A DNA stretch of 64,000 bases from Closterium sp. Naga37s-1 (GCA_947471745.1 CANJKZ010000015.1:69501-133500), one strand, 5' to 3'; numbered from the stretch's first letter, positions 30,601 through 40,768 are shown. A program made the numbers and translations. Notes: a model not told the origin generated them from the sequence alone.

Positions 30601-33034
30601 CGTGCAGGCTCACCACCCCCAGGCTCCGCACGCTCAGGCTCAGCACCTCCAGGCTCCGCACGCTCTGGCTCCGCAACCGCAGGCTCAGCACCCCCAGACG
30701 CAGCACCTCGAGCAGCACCGGAGTCACCAGTGACCTCGACAGGCTCAATCAAGGGGAGTGGGTCTACCTGAGACACACATGAAGGAGCAGGACCCTGAGG
30801 GGGGAGGGGGTCTACCGGAGGGGGACCTGGAGCGAGGAAGAGCGGCGGGGGGAGGGGGGGGGGGGGGGAGAGGGGCAGTGCGGTAGGGGAAGAGACGGTA
30901 AGAGGGAACCGACTTGTCGAACGTGATGTCCTGAGAGGGTAGGACACGGCGCAAGGTGGGATGGTAAAACTGCCAGCCAGGCGCGTCAGGGGGAAAGCCT
31001 AGGAAGACGCAGGGAACGGAGCGCGATGAGAGCTTGTCCGCGGAGGTATCGCGGACAAAGGCACGACAGCCCCAGACCCGGAACACCGACGCATCGCCAA
31101 CCTCTCCCGTCCAACGCAGTGTGGGCGAGGTCTTCGACAAGGAGACACGGGGCCAGAGGTTGAGCTGATGCGCAGCGTACCGGACCGCAAACGGCCATAG
31201 AAAATGGGGAGCAGCCGCATGGATCATGGAGGTACGAGCCACCTCCATGACTAAGACAATGCGGCGCTCAGCAATCCCATTTTGCTGAGGAGAGGCCGGA
31301 AGCGTGAATTACTGGAGGATGCCCTCCCCACGACAAAAGTCCTGCAAGAGGTCGGAGGAGAACTCACCACCTCTGTCAGAGTGCAGGCGCAGGACAGGAA
31401 GGTCCGTGTCGAACCGCTCGCGGAGCTGGAGACGGACAGCGCGGATCCAAGGGATCAAAACATAAGAGACCTCCCCCTTGCTGCGCAAGGGGAAGACCGT
31501 GGTGTAACGCGAGTAGTCGTCAACAACCAGCAGAAAGTATCGCTCGCGGCCCAGTCCCTAGACGCGGGTTGGGCCCCACACGTCCATGTGGAGAGTGTGC
31601 AGGGGAGCGGTCTTCGGGGAAAACGAGGAGGAGTGAGGAGCGGCGCGCTGCCGCCCCTCGACACAGGGAAGGCAGGGAGGGGCAGGCGAGTGTGGGAGGG
31701 GAGGCAGAGACCTGGGAAGACCAGAGACAAGGAGGCGGGAGTGCATGCCACGGAGGCGTGGCACGGAAGGGTGGCCTAGGCGGTGGTGCCAAAGGAGAGT
31801 CTGGTGCGACAGGAGGCGACACGAACAGGGGGCTGCTAGCTGACGCAGACGCAGACGCAGCTACCTGAGGAGGCTCAGTAATCAGTGTGTACAGACTCGA
31901 CCCAGGCCGACGGGTGAACGTTGCCAGGTGACGGCCCGTCCGTGCACACGTGCAGATCGCCACACGCTGTCCTCCAGGGATAAAGGTATCAACCCAAGCA
32001 TCCTGAAGGATGGGGTTACTCACCAAGTTCGTAGAGAACGAGGGGAGGTGAAGACCTGACAGTGAGCCAGACGGAACCGTCGGACACGGGAGAACAGTGG
32101 AGGAACGTGCACGAACTGGTCCCCCAGAGGGGTCAGCCAGAGAGACTGCAACCGGTGCTGCGAGTGGTGTGACTGTGGTGCTGTCGCGAACGAAGCAGCG
32201 GGAAGCACCTGAGTCAAGCGTGAAGGTGTGCAAGGCCTCAGCAGGCGCAGTACCAGAGAGAGCAGACTCACCAGCACCTAGAGCAGACTCACCAGCACCT
32301 AGAGCAGACTCACTAGCACCTAAAGCAGCAGCCGCTATACCAGGGTCCGGCGGCACACACAGATAACAGTCACCCTGAGTACTAATAGTCAATGCATACA
32401 TGGCAGTAACGATAGCGTCGTAGTCTAGCGCAAAGACATCCACGCCCCGCCTAAGCAGCTCTAACCAGCGAGGGGGCTCATCCGCGTCGCCAAACTCTGC
32501 ACGCCAGGTGTCGCTCAGACTGGAAAAGCAGCGGGAGTGTGTGTGGCCAGGTGTCCCGCATGTCTGACCAGCCCGATCACCTGTGCGAATGACGTACGGG
32601 CAGCGAGCACTACTCCTAGACCCCCCACACTGAGCGTACCACTCATGAAGCTGCTGGGGCGTAAGGGTCTCGCGCGGACGCGGCTGCAGCTGCACCAAGC
32701 CACCGCCAGACACTCCCAACCCAACAGCTCCAAAGCGACTGCTACTGAGGCCGCCACCGCCGCCACCACTCCCACCGCTACCGTGAAGAGAAGTCATGCG
32801 ACTAGCAGGGCAGCGCGTAGGGAAGGAAGGGCGGCGAGGAGGCACTAGGGTAGGTCGGGGCGGTGCACGGTCAGGGAAGGGCGGCGCGCGGCTAGAGCAG
32901 GGCGGCGCACGGTCAGAGCAGGGCTGCATGCGGCTAGAGCCGGGCGACGCGTGGCCAGAGCAGGGCGGCGCGCGGCCAGAGCAGGGCGGCGCGCGGCCAG
33001 ACCAGGGCGGCGCGCGGTTAGAGCAGGGCGGCAC
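27640..33034 (-). pseudogene. C3 pol relic (zinc motif to RNase H)
   Basis: Read from right to left. The frame begins in repeat-derived codons, then QLHEWYA, a cysteine cluster (RTGDRAGQTCGTPGHTHSRCF, about 32530), protease FTLDSGASRCF (about 32210), pre-integrase LGHPSVPRLRGM, integrase LHMDVWG with a stop near 31560, LHSDRGGEF and QQNGIAERR, a long Ala/Gly repeat linker (29900-30500), and RT/RNase H. RT is broken by a stop after CEEI (28862). Its active site reads YVNDL instead of YVDDL (28641-28660). No gag domain equivalent to C2 residues 1-220 is present. Multiple frameshifts make it non-functional. Confidence 0.88.
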
Positions 33035-33931
33035 GCGGCCAGAGCAGGGCAGTACCAGGCTCCTAGGGCAGCAGCACCTAGGGCTTTTTTTTTTTTGTTT
33101 TTTGTTTTTTTTTTTTAGGGTTTAGCAGGGCGCGCTGGGCGCTGCAGAGGCGGCTCGCGGGCTGCAGGGGCATCGCGCGGGCTGCAGGGGTGGCTCGTGG
33201 GCTGCAGGGGCAGTGCGCGGGCTGCAAGAGGCAGGCGCGCTGGCTGCAGGGGCGGTTCGCGAGCTGCAGGGGAGGCTCGCGGGCTGCAGACAGGCGGCGC
33301 CCGGGCTGCAAGGGTCTGCGTGCGGTCGGCGTGCACGGGGCGGCGCGACGCGGGGCGGGCAGGGGCGGCGCGCAGGCAGGCAGGGCGGACGGGCTTCGCG
33401 GCGGGCTAGGGGCAGCCCTCTCTGGCGACGCGACGGGCACGGGCAGGGCCGACGGGCGACGCGACGGGCTGCAGAGTCGTGCGACGCGATGGGCTGCAGC
33501 AGAGCGCGACGTGCGGTGCAGCAGAGCGCGGCGCGCGGGCTGCTGTAGGGCGCGACGCGCATGGCAGCAGGGCGCGACGCACGGGCTGCAGCAGAGCGCG
33601 ACGCGCGGGGCAGCAGGGCGCGGGCTGCAGCAGGACGTGGGGCAGGGCAGGGTGTGCGCGGGGCAGCGCGACGCAGGGCAGGGCAGGGCGTGCGCGGGGC
33701 AGCGCGACGCGGGGCAGGTCAGGGCGTGCGCGGGGCAACGCGACGCGGGACAGGGCAGGGCGTGCGCGGGGCAGCGCGACGCGGGGCAGGGCAGGGCGTG
33801 CGCGGGGCAGCACGACGCAAGGCAGGGCAGGGCTCGCGCTGACAGCGCAGCGCAGGGCAGGGCGTGGGGTAACGCAATAACTGCAGTCGGTCACTAGGTA
33901 ATGGTGGGCCCGGAATAAACGGTCCTACGGA
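32800..33931 (-). repeat. C3 GC-rich repeat leader
   Basis: Occupies the place of leader and gag start. It contains 21-bp units (AGAGCAGGGCGGCGCGCGG, about 32880-33050), a poly(T)-rich block on the plus strand (33085-33118), degenerate GGGCTGCAGGGG units, then a 36-bp array. Open frames here are compositional. Confidence 0.75.
33660..33839 (-). repeat. Five 36-bp tandem repeats in the C3 leader
   Basis: Units at 33660, 33696, 33732, 33768 and 33804, each starting GGGGCA(G/A)C(G/A)CGACGC and ending at GCGTGCGC or a variant. Confidence 0.85.
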
Positions 33932-33949
33932 CCTACTGCTCTGAAACCA
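33932..33949 (-). other. C3 primer-binding site
   Basis: Minus strand TGGTTTCAGAGCAGTAGG directly after the 5' LTR, a tRNA-Met-type site. Confidence 0.75.
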
Positions 33950-34082
33950 TGTCAGAAACTAACGAGCAGGAATGTGTGCATTGATCAGAAATGTGGTACA
34001 AGTACTAACCCTTATTGGGTTGTACCCCATATAGGCTACCCCACTACAGCCTACACAACATAAGCAGCATTATAGTTTGACA
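33950..34082 (-). repeat. C3 5' LTR
   Basis: 133 bp, TGTCAGAAAC to TAGTTTGACA. It has an inverted motif around TACTAACCC and GGGTTGTA. About seven differences from the split left LTR. Confidence 0.9.
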
Positions 34083-34530
34083 CGGGGTCCACCCTTACGT
34101 TCTGTCATGTCATCCAGCACACACACGGTTGTGGATTACACACTCTTTATCCATTCACAAACTACATAGAATGCAAACAAATCACAAAGCAACAACAACA
34201 AAACATGACGATAATACACGCTAGCAGCCTACCACCTCCGATTTACACACCAATAAAGTCTTGGTAACCGGAACAACACCCCCGTTACCAACCCCCATGG
34301 CTGCGTTTTATATAAAGCACGTACAAAGCACACATGCACAAACCAACGTAGCACCAGCATCCGAACATTAGAAAACGAGATCCGCAAGCTGATCTTTGAG
34401 CTAGTCAACCGTCATACTCATCGTCCGATGAGACAGGCATCTCATCATCATGCTCTTCGTCGACATCCAGTTCGCGGTGAGGTGTAAGCTCTTCAAGGCC
34501 GCAGCCAGAAAGCCGGAGTCCATGCCTCCC
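34083..34530. other. Probable 3' flank of the minus-strand gene
   Basis: AT-richer, non-repetitive sequence between C3 and the stop codon at 34531. No open frame or transposon end was recognised. It may hold the 3' untranslated region of the gene at 34531-34886. Confidence 0.4.
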
Positions 34531-34886
34531 TCATGCCCAAGAGTTGGAATGCTCGTCGTACTCGGGCGCATGCTTCACCACAGCGTCGGCGACAATCTTG
34601 TACACTTCTTTCTTGATGCTTTGCACGGCGGCATTGTTCTCTCCCGCCGAATTGGAAAACTTCCCCTTCGAGACTCCCAGCTCACGACTGCGTCCACCAC
34701 CTGCGGAAAAACCGACATATTGGCAAACGAGTCCCTCTCTTGCAATGTTAAAGCACGTACTATCTTGACGGAAACATCTGACAATGAGCAGCATAAGAAA
34801 CTCACCAAATGCTCCAGCCAAGTCAGGTGGTATAGCTTCAAAACTAATGGCCCAATGTGCCCGGGTCCCTCGAAGGCTACCCGAGC
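34531..34886 (-). CDS. 3' exons of an unrecognised host-like gene, 5' end lost
   Basis: On the minus strand an exon ending GGAGCATTTG at 34806 is followed by donor GTGAGT. The acceptor CCGCAG is at 34701, giving a 105-bp intron. Splicing joins HWAISFEAIPPDLAGAF to GGGRSRELGVSKGKF, and the frame continues SAGENNAAVQSIKKEVYKIV and ends HSNSWA plus TGA. The intron length is divisible by three with no in-frame stop. No family was recognised. The upstream part stops abruptly at about 34886, where truncated copia C4 begins, so the gene is probably broken. Its missing exons could lie beyond C4, but none was identified. Confidence 0.45.
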
Positions 34887-34888
34887 GA

Positions 34889-36134
34889 CTGCAACGAACT
34901 TCACTCTCTGGACTTCAGCAGAGCGTTCTTACAGGGCAGTCTGCACGAGGAGATCTGGCTTCGCCGCCCACCTGGCTTCACTGGGTCGTTCCCTCCTGGT
35001 ACCCAGTGGAGCCTCCGTCGGCCGGTCTACGGTCTCCGCCAGGCGCCTCGTGAGTGGCACGACACACTGAGGACGACATTTGCGGCTCTTGAGTTCGCCC
35101 CTTCTACTGCTGACCCGTCGCTGTTTCTGCGCATCGACACTTCGTTGCCGCCGTTCTACATCCTCGTGTACGTCGACGACTTGGTCTTTGCCACTGCTGA
35201 CACTGAGGCTCTCGCCCTGCTGCAGAAGAGACACACGTGCACAGACCTGGGTGAGCTACGCAGCTACCTTGGCCTGCAGATCACCCGGGACAGAGCACGC
35301 CGCACCATCACACTGACTCAGTCACAAATGGTGCTGCAGGTGCTTCAGCGCTTCGGCTTCACTTGGTCCTCGCCACAGTCCACTCCCCTGGCTACAGGTC
35401 ACTCGCTCTCAGCTCCACCTTCGGACGAGTCCGTAGAGCCGAGTGGTCCGAACCCAGAGCTAGTGGGCTGCCTCATGTACCTGATGACCTGCACTCGTCC
35501 TGACCTTGCGTACCCTCTTGGCCTTCTGGCACGCTACGTGGCTCCTGGTAGGCACCAAAAGGTGCATTGGGATGCTGCGAAGAGGGTAATGCGCTACTTG
35601 TGCAGTACATCGAGCATGGGGCTCGTGCTTGGAGGGCGGAGTCCAGTTGTCCTCACTGGGCACTCAGACGCTTCTTGGGTTGACGACCTGGCTACGCAGC
35701 GGTCGTCACAGGGTTACACGTTCAGCCTTGGCTCTGGCTCCGTTTCTTGGCGGTCTACACGCTCGTCTTCTGTTCTCAGCTCCAGTTGTGTGGCTGAGAT
35801 CTACGCCACAGCCATGGCTGCACAGAAGTTACGCTGGCTCACCTACCTGCTGGCCGACTTGGGAGAGAGGCCTCGTTCTCCTCCAGTTCTGTACGTCGAC
35901 AACAAGGCTGCCATTGCCTTGTGTGAGGACCACAGACTGGAGCACAGAAAGAAGCATATCGCTCTGCGTTACTTCCTTGCTCGAGAGTTGCAGCAGCGTG
36001 GTCAGCTTCGTGTCACCCACGTGCCCACCCGGGCGAAAACGGCTGATGTGTTCACCAAGGCCCTTTCGGCTGGTGATCATCAGCGCTTCTGCACTGCTCT
36101 ACACCTGGTGCCTACGTTTCCTCACTTGCTGTAG
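34889..36134 (+). pseudogene. C4 reverse transcriptase/RNase H, N-terminally truncated
   Basis: About 414 codons without internal stops. Order: LHEEIWLRRPPGFTGSFPPG, RRPVYGLRQAPREWHDTLR, active site ILVYVDDLVFATADTEALA, YLGLQITRDRARRTITLTQ, GCLMYLMTCTRPDLAYPLG, RNase H TGHSDASWVDD, SSSCVAEIYATAMAAQKL (Glu of the usual SSCEAE replaced by Val), YVDNKAAIALC and TADVFTKALSAGDHQRF. A few codons after VYVDD are missing compared with C2 and C6 (ALVKSE lost after EALAL). The first third of RT is absent, so the protein cannot be complete. Confidence 0.85.
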
Positions 36135-36364
36135 ACTTTGGTTGTACTGTGATCTATATATATTTACCTGCATGTTTACTCTTGTTAGGTAGTGATCATT
36201 GTACTGTTGTTGTTGCATATATACCTCTGCATGTGAACCGGCCTTGTGGCCCTTTTGCTTGTGCTCGGAGTGTAGGGTGACATTGTGATTCACCCTGAGC
36301 TTGCATTGCTTTTCTTGACTGGTCTTGTGACCCCTTGTTCTCCCCCACTTTGCCTATGGGGGTG

Positions 36365-36502
36365 TGTCAAACTATATATATGCTATGGTATAATGGGTAG
36401 GCTATAGTGGGGTAGCCAACATGGAGTACAACCCCTATAGGTTTTGTACTTGTACCAACTCTCTCGATAGTTTAGACCATTCCTGCTTGTTAATTCTTAA
36501 CA
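36365..36502 (+). repeat. C4 3' LTR
   Basis: 138 bp, TGTCAAACTATA to AATTCTTAACA, preceded by the polypurine tract CTTTGCCTATGGGGGTG. Confidence 0.85.
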
Positions 36503-37134
36503 AGCTCTGTCGTCTGCGCTGGCGCACGTCGCGGACGTCTGCACTGGCGCCTGGCGAGGGCGTGGGCTGGCGCAGGTTGCGGACGTCCGCGCTGGCGCCT
36601 GGCGAGGCGCTGGGCGGGTTGCGCGACGGACGGGTAGGGCGCAGGGGGGGCGCGACGGATGGGCAGGGCGCACGGGGCGCGTGCGACGGACACGGCGCAG
36701 CGGGGGCGCGACGGATGGGGAGGGCGCACGGGGCGCGACGGGCGAGCAGGGCGCAGCGGGGGCGCGACGGACGGGCAGGGCGCGCGGGGCACGCGGGGAA
36801 AACGGGCTGCACGCGGGGTAAAACGGGCTGTACGCGAGGCGGGTCCATTTCCCTGACAAAAGCAGGAAGGTTCCAGGATGGAACCAGCTCTAAAACCATG
36901 CCAAAAGGAAGCTAGGCCTTGGGAGACTTAGGAGCCATATCTAGGCAATCACGATAGTTACGAGAGGGAAGGGAGAAGCGATAGTTGGCCAACAAAAGAG
37001 GGATTGACTATAGAGAGAAATTCAAGATATAGGGCAAGGGAAGGTGGCCAAGGTGGGTATACCACCAGCAATAGAAGAGATACTACACTAGCTAGTCTAA
37101 TATGCAGTTATATATAGAAATACAATTCCTGACA
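36503..37134 (-). mobile_element. LTR element fragment E (5' LTR, primer site, GC leader)
   Basis: On the minus strand: a 236-bp LTR (36899-37134, starting TGTCAGGAATTG and ending TTTTGGCA), a primer-binding site TGGTTTTAGAGCTGG, then about 390 bp of GC-rich repeats (CGTCGCGCCCCCGCTGCGCCCTGC-like units and a GCGCCAGGCG block) ending at the C4 LTR. No coding domain or 3' LTR is present. Its LTR sequence differs from the others in the window. Confidence 0.7.
36899..37134 (-). repeat. LTR of fragment E
   Basis: 236 bp with TG...CA ends, next to a recognisable primer-binding site (36884-36898, minus strand TGGTTTTAGAGCTGG). The partner LTR was not found. Confidence 0.65.
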
Positions 37135-37345
37135 AGCGGTTATATTCTGTAGACATAGGTATGCGGATGTAATCTGTAAGCCATTTGAGTATGCGCTTAT
37201 AATCGAGGAGCGGATATAACCGCCATACGCCAATTACAAGCGCCAGGGTGGTGCTTATATCCGGGGGGTGACGGTACTGGGGAATACGAAAGGTCCTAGC
37301 TAGCCATGTACTCTGAGGGGGTACATTCCCCTTAGGGCTAACCTT
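37135..37345 (-). repeat. Decayed partial LTR related to C5
   Basis: Read on the minus strand, GGGAATGTACCCC followed by AGAGTACATGGCTAGCTAGG (about 37330-37290) matches the middle of the C5 LTR almost exactly. The sequence beyond it is diverged and contains several copies of (C)GG(T/A)TATA(A/T)CCGC-like words. No 5' end is recognisable. Confidence 0.5.
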
Positions 37346-37715
37346 CATCGGGAATGCCAACCATGCGGTTTGGTAACAATATGCGCCACTGGAACTGTTT
37401 GAATGCATTTCCCGCGTTTGCACTTCGAATTCATTCTGCTTGCAACCGTCTTCAATAATTGTTTGTGTCGCTTCGTCTTCGTCCTCGCTGCAGTCATCTT
37501 CACGTTAAGGATTCGTTACTTTAGAATTGATCTTCAACAATTCCATATCGTAACAAGGACACATCATTCTAGCCTATCTAGATGTTATAAACATTTGACA
37601 GTCCTCACCAGGTAGGACTCAACAAGCGTTCTGCCCCCGGATAAAAAACCCCTTAAAACTATTATACCTGTGGGTATGTTTTCCGGGAATTTACGATAGA
37701 TATCCTCATTATAAC
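37346..37715. other. Unassigned stretch left of element D
   Basis: Part of this (37346-37510) is open on the minus strand, with an acidic run (CSEDEDEATQTIIEDG) followed by NEFEVQTREMHSN. It could be a scrap of an exon. The rest is AT-rich and without recognised features. Confidence 0.3.
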
Positions 37716-37854
37716 TGTCAGAATGTTATTATCTAGCCTGTAGTGGGGTGCTCTATAGCGGGTACAACCCAGTTAGGGTTTGCTATATGTATCCCAACTG
37801 CTGCTAGTGAAAACTCTCTTCTTCTGTTATCATTCTGCTCGCTTGTTTCTGACA
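37716..37854 (+). repeat. 5' LTR of D
   Basis: TGTCAGAATGTTATTATC to GTTTCTGACA; identical to the 3' LTR. Confidence 0.92.
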
Positions 37855-37869
37855 TGGTTTCAGAGCAGG
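37855..37869 (+). other. Primer-binding site of D
   Basis: TGGTTTCAGAGCAGG, directly after the 5' LTR; same as in C3 and C6. Confidence 0.8.
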
Positions 37870-38760
37870 TCGACCCCCTTGGGTCGATCCTGTGGGTGGG
37901 CCCACCACCTAACTGCTTCCGCTGCTCTACTGCTGTCGCGCGCCCCTGGCGCGTGACCCCTTCTTCCACGGCGGTTTTCTACCCCGTCGATCCGCGCCCC
38001 CCCCCCCCCCCCCCCGATTCCTCGTCGCGCCGCCCAGGGGAGCCGCGCGCGACCCCCCGCTGCCCCGTCGCGGCGCCCTGGGGAGCCGCGCGCGGCCCCT
38101 CGCTGCCCCGTGGTGGCGCCCTGGGGGCCGCGCGCCGTCCCCCTCGCCGTCCCCCGCGCTCCTACCCCGTGCCACCCGTTTTAGGGTTTGGGGGTGAGGA
38201 GTGTGGGGGTGGCGGTTGTGGGGGTGCCGGTTGTGTGCGCCGTCCCCTACTCCTCCTCCTCCTCCGTCTCCCGCTGCTGCAGCTGCCGCTCAGGGGGGTG
38301 GGTGTGTGGGGAGCCGAAGGAATGGCGCTAGGGGGGTGACGTGGGAGTGGAGTTAGGGGTTCAACAGGGGGTGTGTGTCAAGGGTGTGGGTCAGTTGGAG
38401 GAGGTTGTGTGGAGGTAGCTGTCGTGTCGCCTGCAGCGCCTGTAGTCCGTCGCCCTTGCTTCGGTAGCCAGTGAGCCTGTTGCACCAGTCGCCAGTGGGT
38501 CCGTTGCTCCTGCCGCTCGTCTTAGCCGCGGAGCCAGTCACTCCAGTAGTCCGTCGCCCTTGCTTCGGTAGCCACTGAGTCAGCCGCTCCTGTGCCCGTG
38601 CCTCTGCAGCTTCAGTCGTTGCCTCCCATCTTCTCTTCTTCCACAGTTCCTCCTCCTCCTCACTTGCCTGCTGTGATTACCTCTAGCTTTGCTTATTATT
38701 GTGAACTCCTGCTATGCCTGCTCATTGTGCTGATTACACCCCACTTTGGCTATGGGGGTG

Positions 38761-38899
38761 TGTCAGAATGTTATTATCTAGCCTGTAGTGGGGTGCTCTA
38801 TAGCGGGTACAACCCAGTTAGGGTTTGCTATATGTATCCCAACTGCTGCTAGTGAAAACTCTCTTCTTCTGTTATCATTCTGCTCGCTTGTTTCTGACA
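38761..38899 (+). repeat. 3' LTR of D
   Basis: 139 bp, preceded by the lineage polypurine tract. Confidence 0.92.
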
Positions 38900-38904
38900 A
38901 AAAC

Positions 38905-39342
38905 TGTTACGAATAGTAATTGTTGAAACATCACTGTGCACTCCTTACCGCAGCAAGCAAAGCACGCACTACCGAGGCTGAAGTCAAACGGGCGGAAGCA
39001 ACACGAAGGGTCGTACGGTTAGGAAAAGCATCTGGACCGTCGGGCAGACAGCATCAGGCAGCAGCAGTGGCGAGGATTCTGTCTGAACAGTTTCGTAACC
39101 ACCCGGAGTCGCACGGTTGGATTTTGCTGTAATAAGGGAATGTACCCCTTAGAGTACATGGCTAGCTAGGTCGATTCGAATTCCTCTGTACTCTTATTTA
39201 TATCCCTTGTACTTGCTGTTTTAATCATCTCAAGCATTTACATTCACTCTGCTATTGAGGTCAAGGGCCCACCACCACTAAATCTGTAGTGTGCGAACCT
39301 TCTCGAGGTGATCCTGAGTTCGATCAACATCTGATCGCAACA
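38905..39342 (+). repeat. C5 5' LTR
   Basis: 438 bp, TGTTACGAATAG to CTGATCGCAACA, followed by the primer-binding site. Contains the inverted motif ATGTACCCCTTAGAGTACAT. Confidence 0.9.
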
Positions 39343-39354
39343 TGGTATGAGAGC
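39343..39354 (+). other. C5 primer-binding site
   Basis: TGGTATGAGAGC, identical to C1. Confidence 0.8.
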
Positions 39355-39434
39355 GACTCAGGAATCCTTCTCACTGCCATCTCCGAATCTGCGACATTCG
39401 GAAAGTGGCGTCCGGCACACGATGGCGTGTGAGA

Positions 39435-40768
39435 ATGGCCGGAGGATCTGGAGGTCAGACAAATCTGACAGCTGAAGCGCAGCCCAACCCAGCTGCGACA
39501 AGCGAAGAAACGACGACGATCCCTTCCGCCGTCCTCGCACAACTGCTTCAGCGACTCACAAGTCTGGAGCAAGGGCTCCAAACATTGCGGAATGGCGACG
39601 CGGGAACATCCTCCCAACCCACTCAACCGGCCTCGAATGGCCAGAACTCCGCCCCGCACACCTTCTCTCTCGACACAAATGGCTCAACACCCAAGACTCC
39701 CTATCCCAGCGATGAAGCAATTCTATCTGCGCAATCAAGGTTTTTGAGCATATAAAAAATAAAGACAAGTGTGTGCTTTGACGGCAGAGACATCTATATT
39801 TGGAGCTTCGAGCTGAGCTGCTGCTGCAAAACGCGCAGATTTTTCACTACTTCGACGGGAGCTACTCGGGACCTGCGGAGGACACTGACGATGCAAGAAT
39901 TAAGTACTACAACGAGTCCCTACTGGCGTACGGGGTCCTCCTGCGAAATATGTCGCCGACGGAGCAATTGAGCATTCGCTCATGCAAAACTTCGCCTGCT
40001 CCAGCCCTTAACGCATGGCGCCACATGAACGGTGTGTATCAACCAAAGGACTTGGTGTCGTCGAGCCGCCTGCTCCAGCAGCTACTGGAGACCAAAATGG
40101 CACCAGGAGAGAAGGCCAACAACTAGTTGAATCGCTGCCGGAGCTTACGCGATCAAATCGCGAAACTAGGGAGCACAATCTCTTAAAAGACATTCGTAAA
40201 TATTGTGCTCCAAGGGCTCGACCCAGAGTGGCGGCCCTGCAAGGCGCTTCTCCGACAGCATGGGGTCATCTTGGAGGCCGCCCTTTGCGCCGCCCTTCTC
40301 GTCGAACAAAGGGATATGGACCAGCAGCGACCAGCGCCTCGACGAGACAGGGAACGCCTCGCCTTCTACGCCGACAACACAGAGGAGCGACGACCGCAGT
40401 GCCTTTACTGCAAGGTTTGCAGAAACTTCGGGCACTTGGCGGATCGATGCAAGTCCCGATCTCGCCCTCGTCAGACCAATCCGAGCAACTGGTGTGGCCG
40501 ACAAGACGCACAAAACGACACGCGTCCCGCCAAGGGGAATCAACCCCCATCGCGCAACCTGAACCCAACAGTTCAGCAGCAGCAGCAGCCGTCACAGACT
40601 CCCCCCGTTCGCAATGTCATGGGAAACATGACAATGACAAGCGGATCACGTCGCCCGCGCGCGCGCTTACCATCACCTGAGCCGGCGCCTCACCCAATCG
40701 GAGCGTTCTCGAACAACAACCCGTTCAGCACGCGTCACGACTTCAGCGACGACGAAAAACAAGACTGA
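39435..40768 (+). pseudogene. C5 gag
   Basis: Begins MAGGSGGQTNLTAEAQ (ATG at 39435). A frameshift near 39745 leads to the capsid-like part (ELRAELLLQNAQIFHYFDGS, LLAYGVLLRNMSPTEQLSIR). A stop after GEKANN (40124-40126) and a second frame change near 40185 lead to LQGLDPEWRPCKALLRQHG and the zinc knuckle CKVCRNFGHLADRC (about 40420). The end is Gln/Pro-rich. It parallels C1 gag closely (FDGS, RNI/MTPTQ, zinc knuckle). At least three lesions inactivate it. Confidence 0.85.

Larger units (their letters stand above)
12451..34082 (-). mobile_element. Ty1/copia element C3, host of nested insertions
   Basis: Outer element of the first nest. Its LTRs are 133 bp: the right one is whole (33950-34082); the left one is split by C1 into 12451-12507 and 27414-27489. 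They differ at about seven sites (about 5%), so it is the oldest datable copy of this nest. Flanks AAGGG and CGGGG agree at only three of five bases, so the TSD has decayed or was rearranged. Internally (27490-33949) it has pol on the minus strand with several stops and frameshifts, no N-terminal gag domain, and a GC-rich repeat leader next to a primer-binding site. Confidence 0.85.
34889..36502 (+). mobile_element. 5'-truncated Ty1/copia element C4
   Basis: Plus-strand copia copy retaining RT/RNase H, the 3' untranslated region, polypurine tract and a 138-bp 3' LTR. It starts abruptly inside RT (ELHSLDFSRAFLQG), with no 5' LTR, leader, gag or integrase. The LTR is homologous to that of C3 (TGTTAAGAATTAACAAGCAGG in the reverse sense). 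The left junction adjoins the broken host-like gene and the right adjoins fragment E, so a deletion probably accompanied or followed insertion. Confidence 0.8.
37716..38899 (+). mobile_element. Non-autonomous LTR retrotransposon 'D'
   Basis: 1.18-kb element of the A/A2/B family. LTRs 37716-37854 and 38761-38899 (139 bp) are identical by eye. The primer-binding site TGGTTTCAGAGCAGG starts at 37855, and TGGCTATGGGGGTG precedes the 3' LTR. The short GC-rich interior includes a run of 19 C (37997-38015) and repeated GCGCCCTGGGG(A)GCCGCGCGC blocks. No pol. Flanks are ATAAC and AAAAC, a 4-of-5 match. The right flank abuts the C5 5' LTR exactly. Confidence 0.9.
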
